Part shown: positions 43,761 to 53,772 of the stretch, piece after piece
How the letters are laid out: each line of letters opens with the position of its first letter
How positions within the stretch are numbered: position 1 is the stretch's first letter
NCBI GenBank assembly: GCA_900467185.1
Contig: UBPA01000008.1
Coordinates: 1-64,000 of the forward strand
From: Hyphomicrobiales bacterium
Lineage (GTDB): Bacteria; Pseudomonadota; Alphaproteobacteria; Rhizobiales; Rhizobiaceae
Length of the DNA: 64,000 nt
Direction: 5' to 3'
Notes under the pieces: generated by a model
What the model saw: only the letters and a program-made list of their open reading frames with translations
Told to the model about the DNA's origin: nothing
Database searches by the model: none
Translations under genes and position numbers: made by a program

Positions 43761-44033
43761 CGCGGAATCCGGGTTGACGCGCGAACCTAAAGTATTTCCA
43801 GCCGAAGCGAAATCGCTTCGCCGTCGGACAATGCGGCAAAAACAACCGGATAGACCAGGATCGGCATGCGCATTGCGACCTGTGATCGTCTCTCCCGCGG
43901 CGCACAGGCGAAACCTGGAAGACTTGGGCGTCGACGGCCACCGCACGGGTGCACGGCAGCCATGCGAAAACCAGCCTACCGGTCCTTCGCCGCGTCCCGT
44001 ACATTGCAGTCAGGATTTAGCAGGACAAAGACC
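43761..44033. promoter_or_regulatory. LysR / small-protein intergenic region with inverted repeat
   Basis: 273 bases between divergent genes. A perfect inverted repeat, GAAGCGA-AA-TCGCTTC, lies at 43804-43819, 44 bases from the LysR start. It may be an autoregulatory site or a hairpin. I see no other gene. Confidence 0.4.
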
Positions 44034-44153
44034 ATGAAGACGGAAGCTCCCCGGAACCGCATCGCATTCGGCCAGAAGATCTGGGACGCTATCGTCCTGA
44101 CGCGCTCGCACGAAACGCGCCGCATCCTCAACAATCACGGCTACAAGGGCTGA
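44034..44153 (+). CDS. Small basic hypothetical protein
   Basis: 39 residues, starting MKTEAPRNRIAFGQKIWDA and ending RRILNNHGYKG. An AGGAC ribosome site lies about ten bases before ATG. The composition is sensible for a real small protein (one amphipathic helix IWDAIVLTRSHETRRIL, basic ends), and it is followed by a hairpin. I do not recognise a family. It has its own promoter space and faces tdm convergently. Confidence 0.5.
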   Translation: MKTEAPRNRIAFGQKIWDAIVLTRSHETRRILNNHGYKG

Positions 44154-44161
44154 TGACGACT

Positions 44162-44295
44162 GGGAGGGCTTTGCTCTCCCGGATTCGACATCGCCAGCCG
44201 CGCGCGCTTCAGCCCCACGGCGCTCGCCTCTTCGCGGCGCCGCGCCCTCAACGCCCGCTCTCCGCGGTGTGAGGCCCTCCCAGGCATGAGGGCCT
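44162..44295. terminator. Convergent hairpins between the small ORF and tdm
   Basis: Two hairpins: GGGAGGGC-TTT-GCTCTCCC (44162-44180, one G-T pair) and AGGCCCTC/GAGGGCCT (44272-44279 with 44288-44295). Neither has a long T-run, but both lie between the stops of two convergent genes and probably act as a two-way stop. Confidence 0.5.
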
Positions 44296-44329
44296 TGTCA
44301 GGCTCAAGTCTGCAGAGGCAGACACTTAC

Positions 44330-46726
44330 CTACACACTCCTGTTTGCCGCCCCACGGGGATCGTCGATCACTGTCGATACCGGGCTTTCGTCGGGTGCCA
44401 CGCCTTCGCCAGGTTTCTCCACGAGCGCTTCGGTCCGCACGCGTGTCTTCTGCGGGTCGAAATGGGGGAAGGGGACGATGGTTGCCCGGATGCGTTTCTG
44501 GTGGCCGTCGAGTTTGCCGATCTCCACCTTCGTGCCGATCTCCGCAAAGGCGATGTCGAGCCGCGCGAGTGCGATGCTGCGCCCGAGGATCGGCGATTTG
44601 ACGGCGCTGGTGACGACGCCCACCTGCGCCCGCCCGACATGCACGCCGTCGCCATGGCCGATCGGCTCGTTGCCGACGATGTCGAGGCCGACCATGCGGC
44701 GATGGGGATGGTCGCGGCGGCGCGCAATGGCGGCGTCGCCCACATAGGCGTCCGGCTTGTCCTTGGGAATGGTGAAACCGATACCGGCTTCGAACGGATC
44801 CGTCTGGTCGGAGAAATCATAGCCGGCAAAGACCAGACCCGCCTCAATGCGCACCATGTCGAGCGCGGCCAGGCCCATGGGCGTCAGTCCGTGCGGTGCG
44901 CCCGCCGCCATGACGGCATCCCAGACGATCACCGCATCCTGCGGATGACACCAGACCTCGTAGCCGAGTTCGCCGGTATAGCCGGTGCGGGACACGAGGA
45001 CCGAGCGATCGGCGATCCGGCCGATGGCGAAGCGGAACCATTTCAGCTCGGCAAGCGTCGGCTGATGCGGCGGCGTCACCATGACCGCCGCGAGGATATC
45101 GCGCGCGCGCGGCCCCTGAACGGCGATATTGTGCAGCTGATCGCTGGAATCGCGCACAAAGGCCTTCAGGCCATGCGTCTCGGCGAGGTCCCGCAGCCAG
45201 GCGCCGGAGAAGTCGTCGCCGCAGACGAAGCGGAAATTGTGCGGGCCCAGCCGGAAGATCGTGCCGTCGTCGATCATGCCGCCCGTCTCGTAGGTCAGCG
45301 GCGTATAGACGATCTGCCCGACGGCGAGCTTCTTCACATTGCGCGGTACGGCGCGCTGCAGCAGGTCTTCGGCATCCGGGCCGGTGATCTCGAACTTGCG
45401 CAGCGCGGAGAGGTCGATGATGACGGCGCGCTCGCGGCAGGCCCAGTACTCCGCGATCGGGCCGGCTTCGGTGTAGCAACTGGCCAACCAGAAGCCGCGA
45501 TAGTCCTCAAAGGTGCGCGTCAGCGCGGAGGTCCGCGGGTGGAAGCCCGTTTCGCGGCTCATGCGGGGTTCGGCATCGGGTGTCATGCGGTGGGCGCTTC
45601 CCTTTTCAAACGGACTGTCGGCATCATAGACGCGGACATGGATATCGGTCGGCACCCAGCCATTGGCCGGGTCGATATCGTCGGCGCAGGAGGACGTGGC
45701 GCAGACGAGGTCGGTCAGCGCCCGCAGGAGAACATAGTCGCCCGGCCGAGACCAGGGCTCGTCCATGGAGATCCGGTCCTGCGCATCCACGAACGTATTG
45801 TAGAAGAAATTGATGGCCGGCCAGCCCTTGCGCTCGGCAATGCCGAAAGGGGCGAGAACCCGGTTGAAGTTCTCCGTGCAGTTGGAATGGCCGGGATAGC
45901 CCATGTCCTCGTAATATTTGGCGGTGCAGGCGAGCAGGAACGTGTCGTGCCGGCCGACCGTGTCCTGCACCACCTCCACCAGAGGCCGCATGCGCGCATC
46001 GAAATATTTCGAATGGAGACCGGGGCCCGAAAAGCTCGAGCCCATCAGGGTGCGCGTGGTGGTGGGGTCGATGCCGAATTCGGCGCCCTGCGCCAGATCG
46101 CCCGCATCGAAGGCGAGGAAATCCGAGCACTGGCGGCCGTCGACATCGATGATCTGGATATATTGCCCCGCCTTGACCCGGAAGGCCGAAGCGGTCGCCG
46201 CCGCGATGCGCAGCTCCGTCACGACCTGGGGGGCGAGCGGCGGCGGGATCTCGCCGGCACGCTCCACGATCGGCAGGATCTCGACCAGAATGTCCGTCGG
46301 CGTGTCCTGCGCATCGGGTGCCATGGGCCGGCCGGGCGCGGCGACGAGGCAGAGGAGGTCGGCGCGCGCTTCCAGCGTCACGGCGGCGCCGGCCAGCGTC
46401 TCCGCGTCGAACAGGGTCGCCGATATCGGGGGTTCCTGCCGCGGCGTATCGAGGATCTGCGCGACGGCCGGGGGGATCCGGTAGGCGGTCGGGGACAGGG
46501 CCGGGGCGGGCGACAGGTTGGCGGCAAGGCCCTGCAGGCTGCCCGGCGGGCCGAAGCTGTGGATCTCGACCGGCTGCGCGCCCTCCAGATTGCGCAGCGT
46601 CACGCGGTCGCCGGGGCGAAGGGCAAGGAGGCGCGCCTCGCCGCCGCGCAGGATGGCGGAAGTCGGCCGGAGCGCCGGCACGGGCGTGCCAGTTTGCGCC
46701 GTGTCGCTCGTCCAGATCCGTGTCAT
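44330..46726 (-). CDS. tdm: Trimethylamine N-oxide demethylase (DUF1989-GcvT fusion)
   Basis: 798 residues from ATG 46726 (AGGGAG before it). The N-terminal half (about 1-385) is a DUF1989 domain, the C-terminal half (about 405-798) a GcvT/aminomethyltransferase domain that binds tetrahydrofolate. This fusion is characteristic of Tdm, which splits TMAO into dimethylamine and formaldehyde. Cys267, Cys283 and Cys347 (LLACTAK; HSNCTEN; TSSCADD) have the 16- and 64-residue spacing I recall for the zinc site of the Methylocella enzyme. Last gene of the leftward methylamine operon, 32 bases after tmm. Confidence 0.92.
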   Translation of the reverse strand: MTRIWTSDTAQTGTPVPALRPTSAILRGGEARLLALRPGDRVTLRNLEGAQPVEIHSFGPPGSLQGLAANLSPAPALSPTAYRIPPAVAQILDTPRQEPPISATLFDAETLAGAAVTLEARADLLCLVAAPGRPMAPDAQDTPTDILVEILPIVERAGEIPPPLAPQVVTELRIAAATASAFRVKAGQYIQIIDVDGRQCSDFLAFDAGDLAQGAEFGIDPTTTRTLMGSSFSGPGLHSKYFDARMRPLVEVVQDTVGRHDTFLLACTAKYYEDMGYPGHSNCTENFNRVLAPFGIAERKGWPAINFFYNTFVDAQDRISMDEPWSRPGDYVLLRALTDLVCATSSCADDIDPANGWVPTDIHVRVYDADSPFEKGSAHRMTPDAEPRMSRETGFHPRTSALTRTFEDYRGFWLASCYTEAGPIAEYWACRERAVIIDLSALRKFEITGPDAEDLLQRAVPRNVKKLAVGQIVYTPLTYETGGMIDDGTIFRLGPHNFRFVCGDDFSGAWLRDLAETHGLKAFVRDSSDQLHNIAVQGPRARDILAAVMVTPPHQPTLAELKWFRFAIGRIADRSVLVSRTGYTGELGYEVWCHPQDAVIVWDAVMAAGAPHGLTPMGLAALDMVRIEAGLVFAGYDFSDQTDPFEAGIGFTIPKDKPDAYVGDAAIARRRDHPHRRMVGLDIVGNEPIGHGDGVHVGRAQVGVVTSAVKSPILGRSIALARLDIAFAEIGTKVEIGKLDGHQKRIRATIVPFPHFDPQKTRVRTEALVEKPGEGVAPDESPVSTVIDDPRGAANRSV

Positions 46727-46758
46727 GTCGTCTCCCTCTTCCGTCCGGTCCTCCGGCT

Positions 46759-48114
46759 TTATTCCGCCGCTTCCTGCACGCCCAGAAAGGCTTCGAGCGA
46801 GTCGTCCAGCGCCTCCATCCACGGCGTGTGATGCACCGGCGCCATGTCGCCGGTGAGAACGGACGGATAGGACTTATTGCGGTAGGTCAGGATGCCCTCG
46901 ACCTTGTGATGCTCCCATTCCTTGAAAAGCTCGGCGACCTTTTCCACGTCGAAATCGGGATAGTCGGTGGCCGACAGCAGGTCGCGGACGTAATCTGTTT
47001 GGTAGTCGATGGCCTCGAACGGGTTGGTCAGCGCCTCCTCGCGGGCGCGCCAGTCCTTGATGTCGGCATCTCGTGCGGCCGCGTCGGGAAGCGCGATCCG
47101 GCCGAGGATCACGTCGCGGGCAAACCAGGCCTGCGCGTCGAACATGTTGAATGTATAATACTGGTCCTGCATGCCGATGTAGAAAAGATGCGGGTTCCGT
47201 TCCCAGACGATCCCCTTGTAGAGGCCCAGAGGGTAGAGCCGGTTGTTGGTCTTCAGCCGCAGATCGTCGGGCAGGAAGGGGAAGGAATGCTGGTAGCCGG
47301 TGCACAGCACGACGGCATCGACCGTCTTGCTCGTGCCGTCGATGAAATAGGCGGTCTTGCCGACGAAACGGGCGATCAGCGGCTTTTCCTCGAACGTGTC
47401 GGGCCAGTCGAAGCCCATCGGTTTCGTGCGGTAGCTGAAGGTCACGGACGCCGCGCCGTACTTATGGCACTGGGTGCCGATATCCTCGGCCGAATAGGAC
47501 GCGCCGACAAGCAGCACGTTCTTGCCGGCGAACTCGTCGGCGGCGCGGAAGTCATGCGCGTGCATCACCCGGCCGAGAAAGCCCTCGATGCCGGGGAAGG
47601 AGGGCATGTTCGGAACGGAGAAGTGACCGTTGGCGACGATGACGTCATCGAACTCTTCCGTATAGTGCTCGTCCTTCTGCAGATCCTTGACAGTGACCGA
47701 AAAGGTCTGCGACACCTCAGACCAGACGACGTTGCGCACCGGCGTCAGGAACCGGATATAGCCACGAACGCCGCTCTTCTCGACCCGCCCGGCGATGTAG
47801 TGGTGCAGCACGGCGCGCGGCGGGTAGGAAGGTATGACCCGGCCGAAATGTTCCTTGAAGGAGTAATCGGCAAATTCCAGGCATTCCTTGGGACCGTTCG
47901 ACCAGAGATAGCGGTACATGGAGCCGTGGACGGGTTCGCCGAACTCATCGAGCCCGGTGCGCCAGGTATAGTTCCAGAGGCCGCCCCAGTTGCTCTGCTT
48001 TTCGAAGCAGACGACCTCCGGCACGTCGACGCCCGCGCGCCTGGCCGTTTCGAAGGCTCTGAGAACAGCCAGTCCGCTCGGACCGGCACCGATGACGGCA
48101 ACGCGTTTCTTCAT
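46759..48114 (-). CDS. tmm: Trimethylamine monooxygenase (bacterial flavin-containing monooxygenase)
   Basis: 451 residues. FAD motif VIGAGPSG (7-14), the FMO fingerprint [11 protein letters not shown] (179-189, F-x-G-x3-H-x3-F) and NADPH motif [13 protein letters not shown] (201-213). [19 protein letters not shown] and [15 protein letters not shown] are hallmarks of Tmm among bacterial FMOs. It oxidises trimethylamine to TMAO with NADPH and O2, and may also oxidise dimethylsulfide. GGAG lies before ATG 48114. Directly upstream of tdm, which uses its product. Confidence 0.95.
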   Translation of the reverse strand: MKKRVAVIGAGPSGLAVLRAFETARRAGVDVPEVVCFEKQSNWGGLWNYTWRTGLDEFGEPVHGSMYRYLWSNGPKECLEFADYSFKEHFGRVIPSYPPRAVLHHYIAGRVEKSGVRGYIRFLTPVRNVVWSEVSQTFSVTVKDLQKDEHYTEEFDDVIVANGHFSVPNMPSFPGIEGFLGRVMHAHDFRAADEFAGKNVLLVGASYSAEDIGTQCHKYGAASVTFSYRTKPMGFDWPDTFEEKPLIARFVGKTAYFIDGTSKTVDAVVLCTGYQHSFPFLPDDLRLKTNNRLYPLGLYKGIVWERNPHLFYIGMQDQYYTFNMFDAQAWFARDVILGRIALPDAAARDADIKDWRAREEALTNPFEAIDYQTDYVRDLLSATDYPDFDVEKVAELFKEWEHHKVEGILTYRNKSYPSVLTGDMAPVHHTPWMEALDDSLEAFLGVQEAAE

Positions 48115-48181
48115 GTTCGATCTCCATGATGTCGTGAATCCGGCGGCACGCGCGCTCGCGGCGCGCCAGCGGTGGTCTGTT

Positions 48182-49315
48182 TCAGCCCTTGGCAGTGCGC
48201 TTCAGCTTTTTCGGATCGTCGAAGGGCAGGGCGTGGGCGGCGGCGGCGATCGGGCCGCTCGCATTCATCACCTGAAGCGACGTGCCGGGCACGGCGCACG
48301 CCACCGCGAGCCGGGCGATCGCCATCGATGCCCCTGTGATCGGCGAGACCATGCCGCAGGTGGCAACGCCGACCTGCCGGCCGTCCTGCATCACCGGCGC
48401 GCCCTCGTCGGCCGGCACCGTGCCGTCCAGAAGCAGGCCGAAGATCCGGAAGCGCTCGCGCCCCTTGAGGCGCGCATGCTCCTCGGCGCCGCGAAAGCCG
48501 GTCTTGCCGGGGCTGACGGTGAAGTCGAGGCCGAGCTCCCAGAGCGTGTCGCCCGGCCCCTCGTCGGCAAAGGGATATTTCTGCGAATTGTCGTAAGGGT
48601 AGAACAGCAGGTAGCTTTCCACCCGCAGCATATCGAGCGTGGTGAAGCGGCAGGGGATGATGCCCATGTCGGCACCTTCTGCGAGGATGCGATCCCAGAT
48701 CGCGGGCGCATCCTGCCCGCGGCAGAAGATCTCGTAGCCGCGCTCGCCCGTATAGCCGGTGCGCGAGATCATGACGGGCAGACCGAACAGGCGTGTCTGG
48801 AGATGATGGAAATACGGCAGGTCGCGGATGCCCGGGACGTGGTTGGCCAGATAGTCGACGGCCAGCGGACCCTGCAGCGACAGGTCATGCAGGTCGTCGT
48901 CGAAGCGGATGGAGACGTCGCGGCCGACCGCGGCCTTCTGCAGCTCCTCGTGGCCGGTGCCCGAGCCGTGCACCACCATCCAGCTGTTGGGCGAGATGCG
49001 GTAGATGATGCAGTCGTCGGTGAACTTGCCGGCGTCGTTCAGCATGCAGGCATAGGCCGACTTGCCGGGATAGATCTTCTCGACGTCGCGCGTGGTGGCG
49101 AGATCGATGACATGGGCGGCATGCGCGCCGGTGATGTGCACCTTCTTCAAGCCGGACACGTCCATCAGGCCGGCTTTCGTGCGGATCGCCAGATATTCGC
49201 GGTTGGCGTCGCCGTCATAGGACCAGGCGGTGCCCATGCCGCTCCAGTCTTCCAGCTTCGAGCCGAGTGCCCGGTGGCGGTCGGCGAGGGTCGAAAATCT
49301 CCAGGATGCCGTCAT
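48182..49315 (-). CDS. dmmD: GcvT-family protein of the dimethylamine monooxygenase cluster
   Basis: 377 residues from ATG 49315, preceded by a GGAGG site; the longer frame upstream is not protein-like. It is a tetrahydrofolate-binding GcvT fold: [43 protein letters not shown] and [13 protein letters not shown]. In dmm clusters the GcvT-like DmmD is thought to capture the one-carbon unit released by demethylation as C1-tetrahydrofolate. It follows dmmC after 49 bases and precedes tmm. Confidence 0.85.
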   Translation of the reverse strand: MTASWRFSTLADRHRALGSKLEDWSGMGTAWSYDGDANREYLAIRTKAGLMDVSGLKKVHITGAHAAHVIDLATTRDVEKIYPGKSAYACMLNDAGKFTDDCIIYRISPNSWMVVHGSGTGHEELQKAAVGRDVSIRFDDDLHDLSLQGPLAVDYLANHVPGIRDLPYFHHLQTRLFGLPVMISRTGYTGERGYEIFCRGQDAPAIWDRILAEGADMGIIPCRFTTLDMLRVESYLLFYPYDNSQKYPFADEGPGDTLWELGLDFTVSPGKTGFRGAEEHARLKGRERFRIFGLLLDGTVPADEGAPVMQDGRQVGVATCGMVSPITGASMAIARLAVACAVPGTSLQVMNASGPIAAAAHALPFDDPKKLKRTAKG

Positions 49316-49364
49316 GTCGTCCTCCAAATCGTCTATCGGTCGTCTGGCGTCGGGTGAAAACGGG

Positions 49365-50405
49365 TCAGTCCGGCGCGAAGCCGGGCGAGGTCGGCAGGCC
49401 GTCGTCATGGCGCGATAGCCAGGCGACGGTCGTGTCGCGGAAGCGGGCGAGACCCTTGTAGTCGGCAATCGGCTGCGGCAGGCTCGCCAGGACACGGTGG
49501 AAGCGGCGCGCCCACTTCTTCTGCGTCACCAGTTCGTCCATCTTGATCAGGTAGCAGCGGATCGAGAACACGATGGCGTTGGAGCGCGGAAGCCGCCAGA
49601 GCGCCTGCAACTCGACGCGCAGATGCACCTTGTCGCCGACGTTCTCCGGGGTCACGCTCGCCTTGTCGATGCCCCAGCGGTGGTAGTTTTCCGGGCTGGT
49701 GTCGAGGCGCGGATTGATGGTCATCGTCCAGTTCAGCCGGCGCACGGGGCGGCCCTGCTGGAGGTTGAGGAGGAACTTCAGAGCACGCTCGAAGACGCCG
49801 AGATCATGCGCCAGCGGCACGGGCGCGTGCCACTCCATGAAGTTCATGCCGAGGTCGAAATCGAGCGACCAGTCGGCCTGCGTCGTCACCATGCCCGCAT
49901 CCATCCAGAGATTGTCGTCCCGCTGGTCGAGCAGGCAGAAATCCCCCTGGCACTGGCGGGTGATATATTCCATCGGCCCCTGCGGCAGGGTTGAGGCATC
50001 GCCGAAGGTGAACGTCTGGTCGAGCCCGAGCGGCCGGTTGATCCAGTGCCAGCGGTTGCCGTCGCGGGTCAGGGTGAAGGTCTCGGGATAATGCGTCGAC
50101 ATCGACGTCATCAGCAGTTCCACGAGATCCCATTCCGCCGTCATCATGTGCGGCAGCGACTGGCAGCGCAGCGGGTCCTGCGCGAGCGTGATCGCGCGGT
50201 CCTGCATCTCGGCCACGTAGTGCTCGTCGATATGGATCGGAAATTCGGTCGCCGACTGCACCGGGCCCGGCACGTGCTGCTCGATATTGACCGTATAGGT
50301 GTAGTCGTCACGCTCGAAGGGAAAGGGAAACGCCCGGATCGCCGTCGGGCTGTTGGCGAAGGTGTAATCGTCGCGGAAGGTCTCGGCATTGAACGAAAGG
50401 GTCAT
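49365..50405 (-). CDS. dmmC: Heme-dependent oxidative N-demethylase subunit (DUF3445), dimethylamine monooxygenase
   Basis: 346 residues, DUF3445 family: PFPFERDDYTYTVNI, IDEHYVAEMQDR, QGDFCLLDQRDD, WHAPVPLAHDLG and RWGIDKASVTPEN. The family includes the heme-bearing subunit of the oxidative N-demethylase that turns dimethylamine into monomethylamine and formaldehyde. Subunit letters differ between descriptions; I use A-B-C-D in gene order. GGAG precedes ATG 50405, and the reductase gene ends 12 bases upstream. Confidence 0.85.
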   Translation of the reverse strand: MTLSFNAETFRDDYTFANSPTAIRAFPFPFERDDYTYTVNIEQHVPGPVQSATEFPIHIDEHYVAEMQDRAITLAQDPLRCQSLPHMMTAEWDLVELLMTSMSTHYPETFTLTRDGNRWHWINRPLGLDQTFTFGDASTLPQGPMEYITRQCQGDFCLLDQRDDNLWMDAGMVTTQADWSLDFDLGMNFMEWHAPVPLAHDLGVFERALKFLLNLQQGRPVRRLNWTMTINPRLDTSPENYHRWGIDKASVTPENVGDKVHLRVELQALWRLPRSNAIVFSIRCYLIKMDELVTQKKWARRFHRVLASLPQPIADYKGLARFRDTTVAWLSRHDDGLPTSPGFAPD

Positions 50406-50417
50406 GGTGTCACTCCG

Positions 50418-51383
50418 TCACAGGTCGAGCACGAGTTCGCGGCCACGCAGCCGCGAGACGCAGGTCATGATGGTTTGGCCGCAGGATTTCTGGCTGTCCG
50501 TCAGGTAATGGTCGGCATGGAGGAGATCACCATCAGCGACGAGCACCCGCGTTTCGCACTGGCCGCACGCACCGCCCCGGCAAAGGTAGGGCGCATCCAC
50601 ACCGGCCGCCTCGATGGCCTCAAGCAGGGTCTCGTGTTCGCCGACCACGGTGGAAATGCCGGAGCGCGCAAGCCGCAGGGCGAAGGGCTCGCCACCGTCC
50701 GGCGCAAGGAAGCGCTCGGCATGCAGCGCGCTCTCCGGCCATCCGGCGGTCCGTGCGTCGGCCAGCACGCCCTCGATCATGCGCTCGGGCCCGCACACGT
50801 AAAGATGCGTTCCGAGCGGCTGGCGGTCGAGGATATCGCGAACCGATAGCCGCTCCTGTCTCTCGCTGACGTAAAGATGCAGTCGGTCGCCATGCCGGGC
50901 CGTAAGCTCGGCGGCAAAGGCGCCGCTTGCGGTATCACGCATGGCGTAATGCAGCTCGAAGGGCAGGTCGAGGGCCGCAAGCTCTGCCGCCATGGCCGCA
51001 ATGGGCGTGATGCCGATGCCGCCGGCCACCAGGATATGGCGACGGGCCGTGCGGTTGACGGGAAAGAGATTGATCGGCGCCGACAGGTTTAGTGCCGTGC
51101 CGACGGTCAGGTGATCGTGGATGAAGGCCGAGCCGCCGCGCGACTGCGGGCTGCGCAGCACGGCAACTTCGTAGGCCGCGCCGCCGGCCAGCGTCGAGCC
51201 AAGCAGCGAATAGGCATTGCGGATGAGGCGGGTGCCGCCATCGAGCGTCAGCACCGTATGGGACCCGGCCGAGTAGGGCGGCAGGGCCTGCCCGTCGCGC
51301 CGGGCCAGCCGCAGCCGCTTGACGGTCGGCGACAGGGCCTCGGTCTCGATCACCCGCACGGGATACTGGACGCCGCCGCTCAT
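50418..51383 (-). CDS. dmmB: Ferredoxin reductase subunit of dimethylamine monooxygenase (PDR/VanB type)
   Basis: 321 residues. FMN-binding barrel with RNAYS (55-59), nucleotide domain GGIGITP (121-127) and CGPERM (198), then a C-terminal plant-type 2Fe-2S domain with Cys268, Cys273, Cys276 and Cys308 (LCRGGACGQCE; MTCVS). It passes electrons from NAD(P)H to the oxygenase subunit. The start overlaps the stop of the small subunit gene by four bases (ATGA). Confidence 0.9.
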   Translation of the reverse strand: MSGGVQYPVRVIETEALSPTVKRLRLARRDGQALPPYSAGSHTVLTLDGGTRLIRNAYSLLGSTLAGGAAYEVAVLRSPQSRGGSAFIHDHLTVGTALNLSAPINLFPVNRTARRHILVAGGIGITPIAAMAAELAALDLPFELHYAMRDTASGAFAAELTARHGDRLHLYVSERQERLSVRDILDRQPLGTHLYVCGPERMIEGVLADARTAGWPESALHAERFLAPDGGEPFALRLARSGISTVVGEHETLLEAIEAAGVDAPYLCRGGACGQCETRVLVADGDLLHADHYLTDSQKSCGQTIMTCVSRLRGRELVLDL

Positions 51384-51988
51384 GCGCCGAAGGCCTCTGC
51401 CGGCGGGATCTCGCCCGGCGCCTCGGCATCGATGCACACGCCCATGAAGGCGCCGAGGCGTCGGGAATAATGGTCGCGCACCAGAAGGTAGAGACCGCAC
51501 TGGGAACACACAGTCGGGCTTGCCGCCACCCCGTCGGTGAAGCCCTTGCAATGAACGCACTGGACGCGGCGCGTCGGGGCGCCGCGATGCTCCGTCTGGA
51601 TCGCATCGGCATCGATGCCCCTCTGCAGGGCCTCGCTCCTGGCGCGGCCGATGAAATCCTCGCTGCCGCTGATGTAGAGCCGCGTTCCCATGGTCGCCGA
51701 AGACAGCGTCGTTGCGAGTTCAGCCAGCAGGTCCTCGACGCCCGATGCGACATGCAGGGCCTCGCAGGAAAGGGACGCCAGATCCGTCGCCGGCCGGCGA
51801 TCGGCGCTGCGCGGTGCCGGCGAGAAAAGGATGCTCGTGCGAGCGAGGGCGTCGTGGCCGCGAAAGGCGTCGGTCACGGCCGAGGCACCCTCGCCCTCGG
51901 CAAGGACGATATGCCGCGTCGCCTGGCGAACCGGTGCGAGCGTGCCGTAGAGCGGGCGGCTTCTGATCGGGGTAGGCTGCATGGTCAT
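51380..51988 (-). CDS. dmmA: Dimethylamine monooxygenase small subunit (DmmA-like, zinc-ribbon C-terminus)
   Basis: 202 residues from ATG 51988. The first about 135 residues form an alpha/beta part (RLYISGSEDFIGRAR); the end has a zinc ribbon with Cys144, Cys147, Cys161 and Cys164 (CVHCKGF; CSQCGLYLLVRDHYSRR). The pattern fits the DmmA-like family linked to heme-dependent N-demethylases. The start is chosen because the reading frame before it is a shadow of the permease gene. Coupled to dmmB by a four-base overlap. Confidence 0.85.
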   Translation of the reverse strand: MTMQPTPIRSRPLYGTLAPVRQATRHIVLAEGEGASAVTDAFRGHDALARTSILFSPAPRSADRRPATDLASLSCEALHVASGVEDLLAELATTLSSATMGTRLYISGSEDFIGRARSEALQRGIDADAIQTEHRGAPTRRVQCVHCKGFTDGVAASPTVCSQCGLYLLVRDHYSRRLGAFMGVCIDAEAPGEIPPAEAFGA

Positions 51989-52059
51989 GTCTCGAAGGGA
52001 TGTCAGGCGATCCGGGGACGGACGGCGCATGCGCGCCGTCCGTTGTGCTGGCGGGTGTC

Positions 52060-53772
52060 TCAGGCGCTGAAGAACCAGTTGGACAGGAACACCACGGCCA
52101 CGCCGGCAACGAGCGTGAGATAGGGGAGGATGCCGGCCTTGCGGTGCATGGTTTGTCCGGGCTTCACGCCGAGATCTTCCAGCATTTGCGCCGGGAACTG
52201 TCCGCGATCCTGGATGTAGTGGCGGAAGAAGAAGACCGGGATGATCAGCGCGGCGGTGATGATGCCCGCCCACAGCGCCATCGGGTTCCAGACCTTGGCG
52301 CCGGCCCCCATGAAGACGGCATTGAGGAAGGCGAAGATGCCGCCGAGCGCCAGGAGAACGGTCGGCGCCCGGTAGGGTCGCGCGATATGCCCGGAGTCGA
52401 TCCGGTGCAGCCAGCCGGCGTTCAGGTTGAGAAAGTTGAAGATGATGTAGCCGCAGTTCGACACCGCGAGGATGAAGAAGAAGCTGGTCGCATCGGCGCA
52501 GGCGATCGCCAGCACGACGAGGTTGACGATCAGATCCGTCCACATGGCCCGCGTCGGCGCGCCGTGTTCGTTGACGTGGGAGAGATATTTCGGCAGCCAG
52601 CCATCGACGGAGCCCTGGTAGAGCGTGCGCGAGGATCCGGCCATCGCCGTCATGAGGCAGAGCATCAGGGCGAGGATCATCAGCATGACCAGCAGGCTTT
52701 CGATCAAGGCGCCGCCGCCCACCATGTGCGCCATGGCCGCCGCGACGCCCGAGCCATCGACGATCGGCGTGGCGAGCATGCCGTTCAGCCCGAGGACCCC
52801 CTGGAAGGTGAAGGGAACGAGGCTGAACAGCGCCAGGCAGAGAAGGCCCGAGAAGAAGATGGCCTTGAACGTATCTTTGCCGGGATCGCGAAACTCGCTC
52901 GTGTAGCACACGGCGGTTTCAAAGCCGTAGGTCGACCATGCCGCGATGAACATGCCGCCCAGCACGAGCGTCCAGCCGGCGATGTCCCAGGCACCCGGTT
53001 CCGGCGCATAGGCGGTGGCGAGCGGCACGAGCGGCGAGAAGTTCGACCATGTGACGCCGCCGGTGACGAGCGGCACGACCCCGACGATGACCATGGGGAT
53101 GATGACGACGAGGCCGATATATTTCTGCACCTTGGCGGTCCCGAGAATGCCGCGGTGCTGCACGGCGAAGGTGACGAGCATCAGGATGGCGCCGATGAAG
53201 AAGGCCGCGTTGAGCGAGAGCGAAACGGGCCCGAGCGTCGTCTGGAAGAGCGTCCAGGTGCGGATGGACGGCGTCAGCGCAGAGACGGCGGCGGCCGCCT
53301 TTTCCGCGTCGGGCACCGTCAGCGTCGCACCGTTGGCGGCGATCCAGTCGATAACGGCGGCGCTGTCGACGGCCGGCACGGGCGCGAGCGCGTTGAGGAT
53401 ATAGGCGGCGGCGATCGAGCAGCCGAGCGAGAGCACGGGCGACCAGGCAAACCAGTTACACCAGACCGACAGCGGCGCGATGGGCTTGGCATAGCGCACC
53501 CAGGCCGAGGCGCCGTAGATCGATGCGCCGCCCGATTTGTTGGGGAAGAGGCCGGCGATCTCGGCATAGGTGAAGGACTGGATGAACCCCATGATCATGG
53601 AGACGATCCAGACCGCGAAGGCGAGCGTGCCCACCGTGCCGGCGATGCCGCCGATGGAGAAGAGGACCAGCGCCGGCACGCCGCTTGCGACCCAGAAGGC
53701 GCCCGTCCAGTTGATGCTACGATGCAGTTTTCCCGGCTCCGAAAGCTCGGAGCTTATGACCGTTGTCGACAT
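52060..53772 (-). CDS. APC-superfamily amino acid/amine permease
   Basis: 570 residues from ATG 53772 (GGGGA before it). About twelve membrane segments; GGIAGTVGTLAFAVWI and EIAGLFPNKSGGASIYGA mark the first APC repeat. A long, Ala-rich periplasmic loop lies near 130-180. The frame upstream of the start is Arg/Pro-rich and not coding. First gene of the leftward operon with dmmABCD, tmm and tdm, so it likely brings in a methylated amine or exports/imports a gamma-glutamyl intermediate. Which of these is unknown; no TMAO ABC importer (TmoXWV) is in the window. Confidence 0.88.
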   Translation of the reverse strand: MSTTVISSELSEPGKLHRSINWTGAFWVASGVPALVLFSIGGIAGTVGTLAFAVWIVSMIMGFIQSFTYAEIAGLFPNKSGGASIYGASAWVRYAKPIAPLSVWCNWFAWSPVLSLGCSIAAAYILNALAPVPAVDSAAVIDWIAANGATLTVPDAEKAAAAVSALTPSIRTWTLFQTTLGPVSLSLNAAFFIGAILMLVTFAVQHRGILGTAKVQKYIGLVVIIPMVIVGVVPLVTGGVTWSNFSPLVPLATAYAPEPGAWDIAGWTLVLGGMFIAAWSTYGFETAVCYTSEFRDPGKDTFKAIFFSGLLCLALFSLVPFTFQGVLGLNGMLATPIVDGSGVAAAMAHMVGGGALIESLLVMLMILALMLCLMTAMAGSSRTLYQGSVDGWLPKYLSHVNEHGAPTRAMWTDLIVNLVVLAIACADATSFFFILAVSNCGYIIFNFLNLNAGWLHRIDSGHIARPYRAPTVLLALGGIFAFLNAVFMGAGAKVWNPMALWAGIITAALIIPVFFFRHYIQDRGQFPAQMLEDLGVKPGQTMHRKAGILPYLTLVAGVAVVFLSNWFFSA

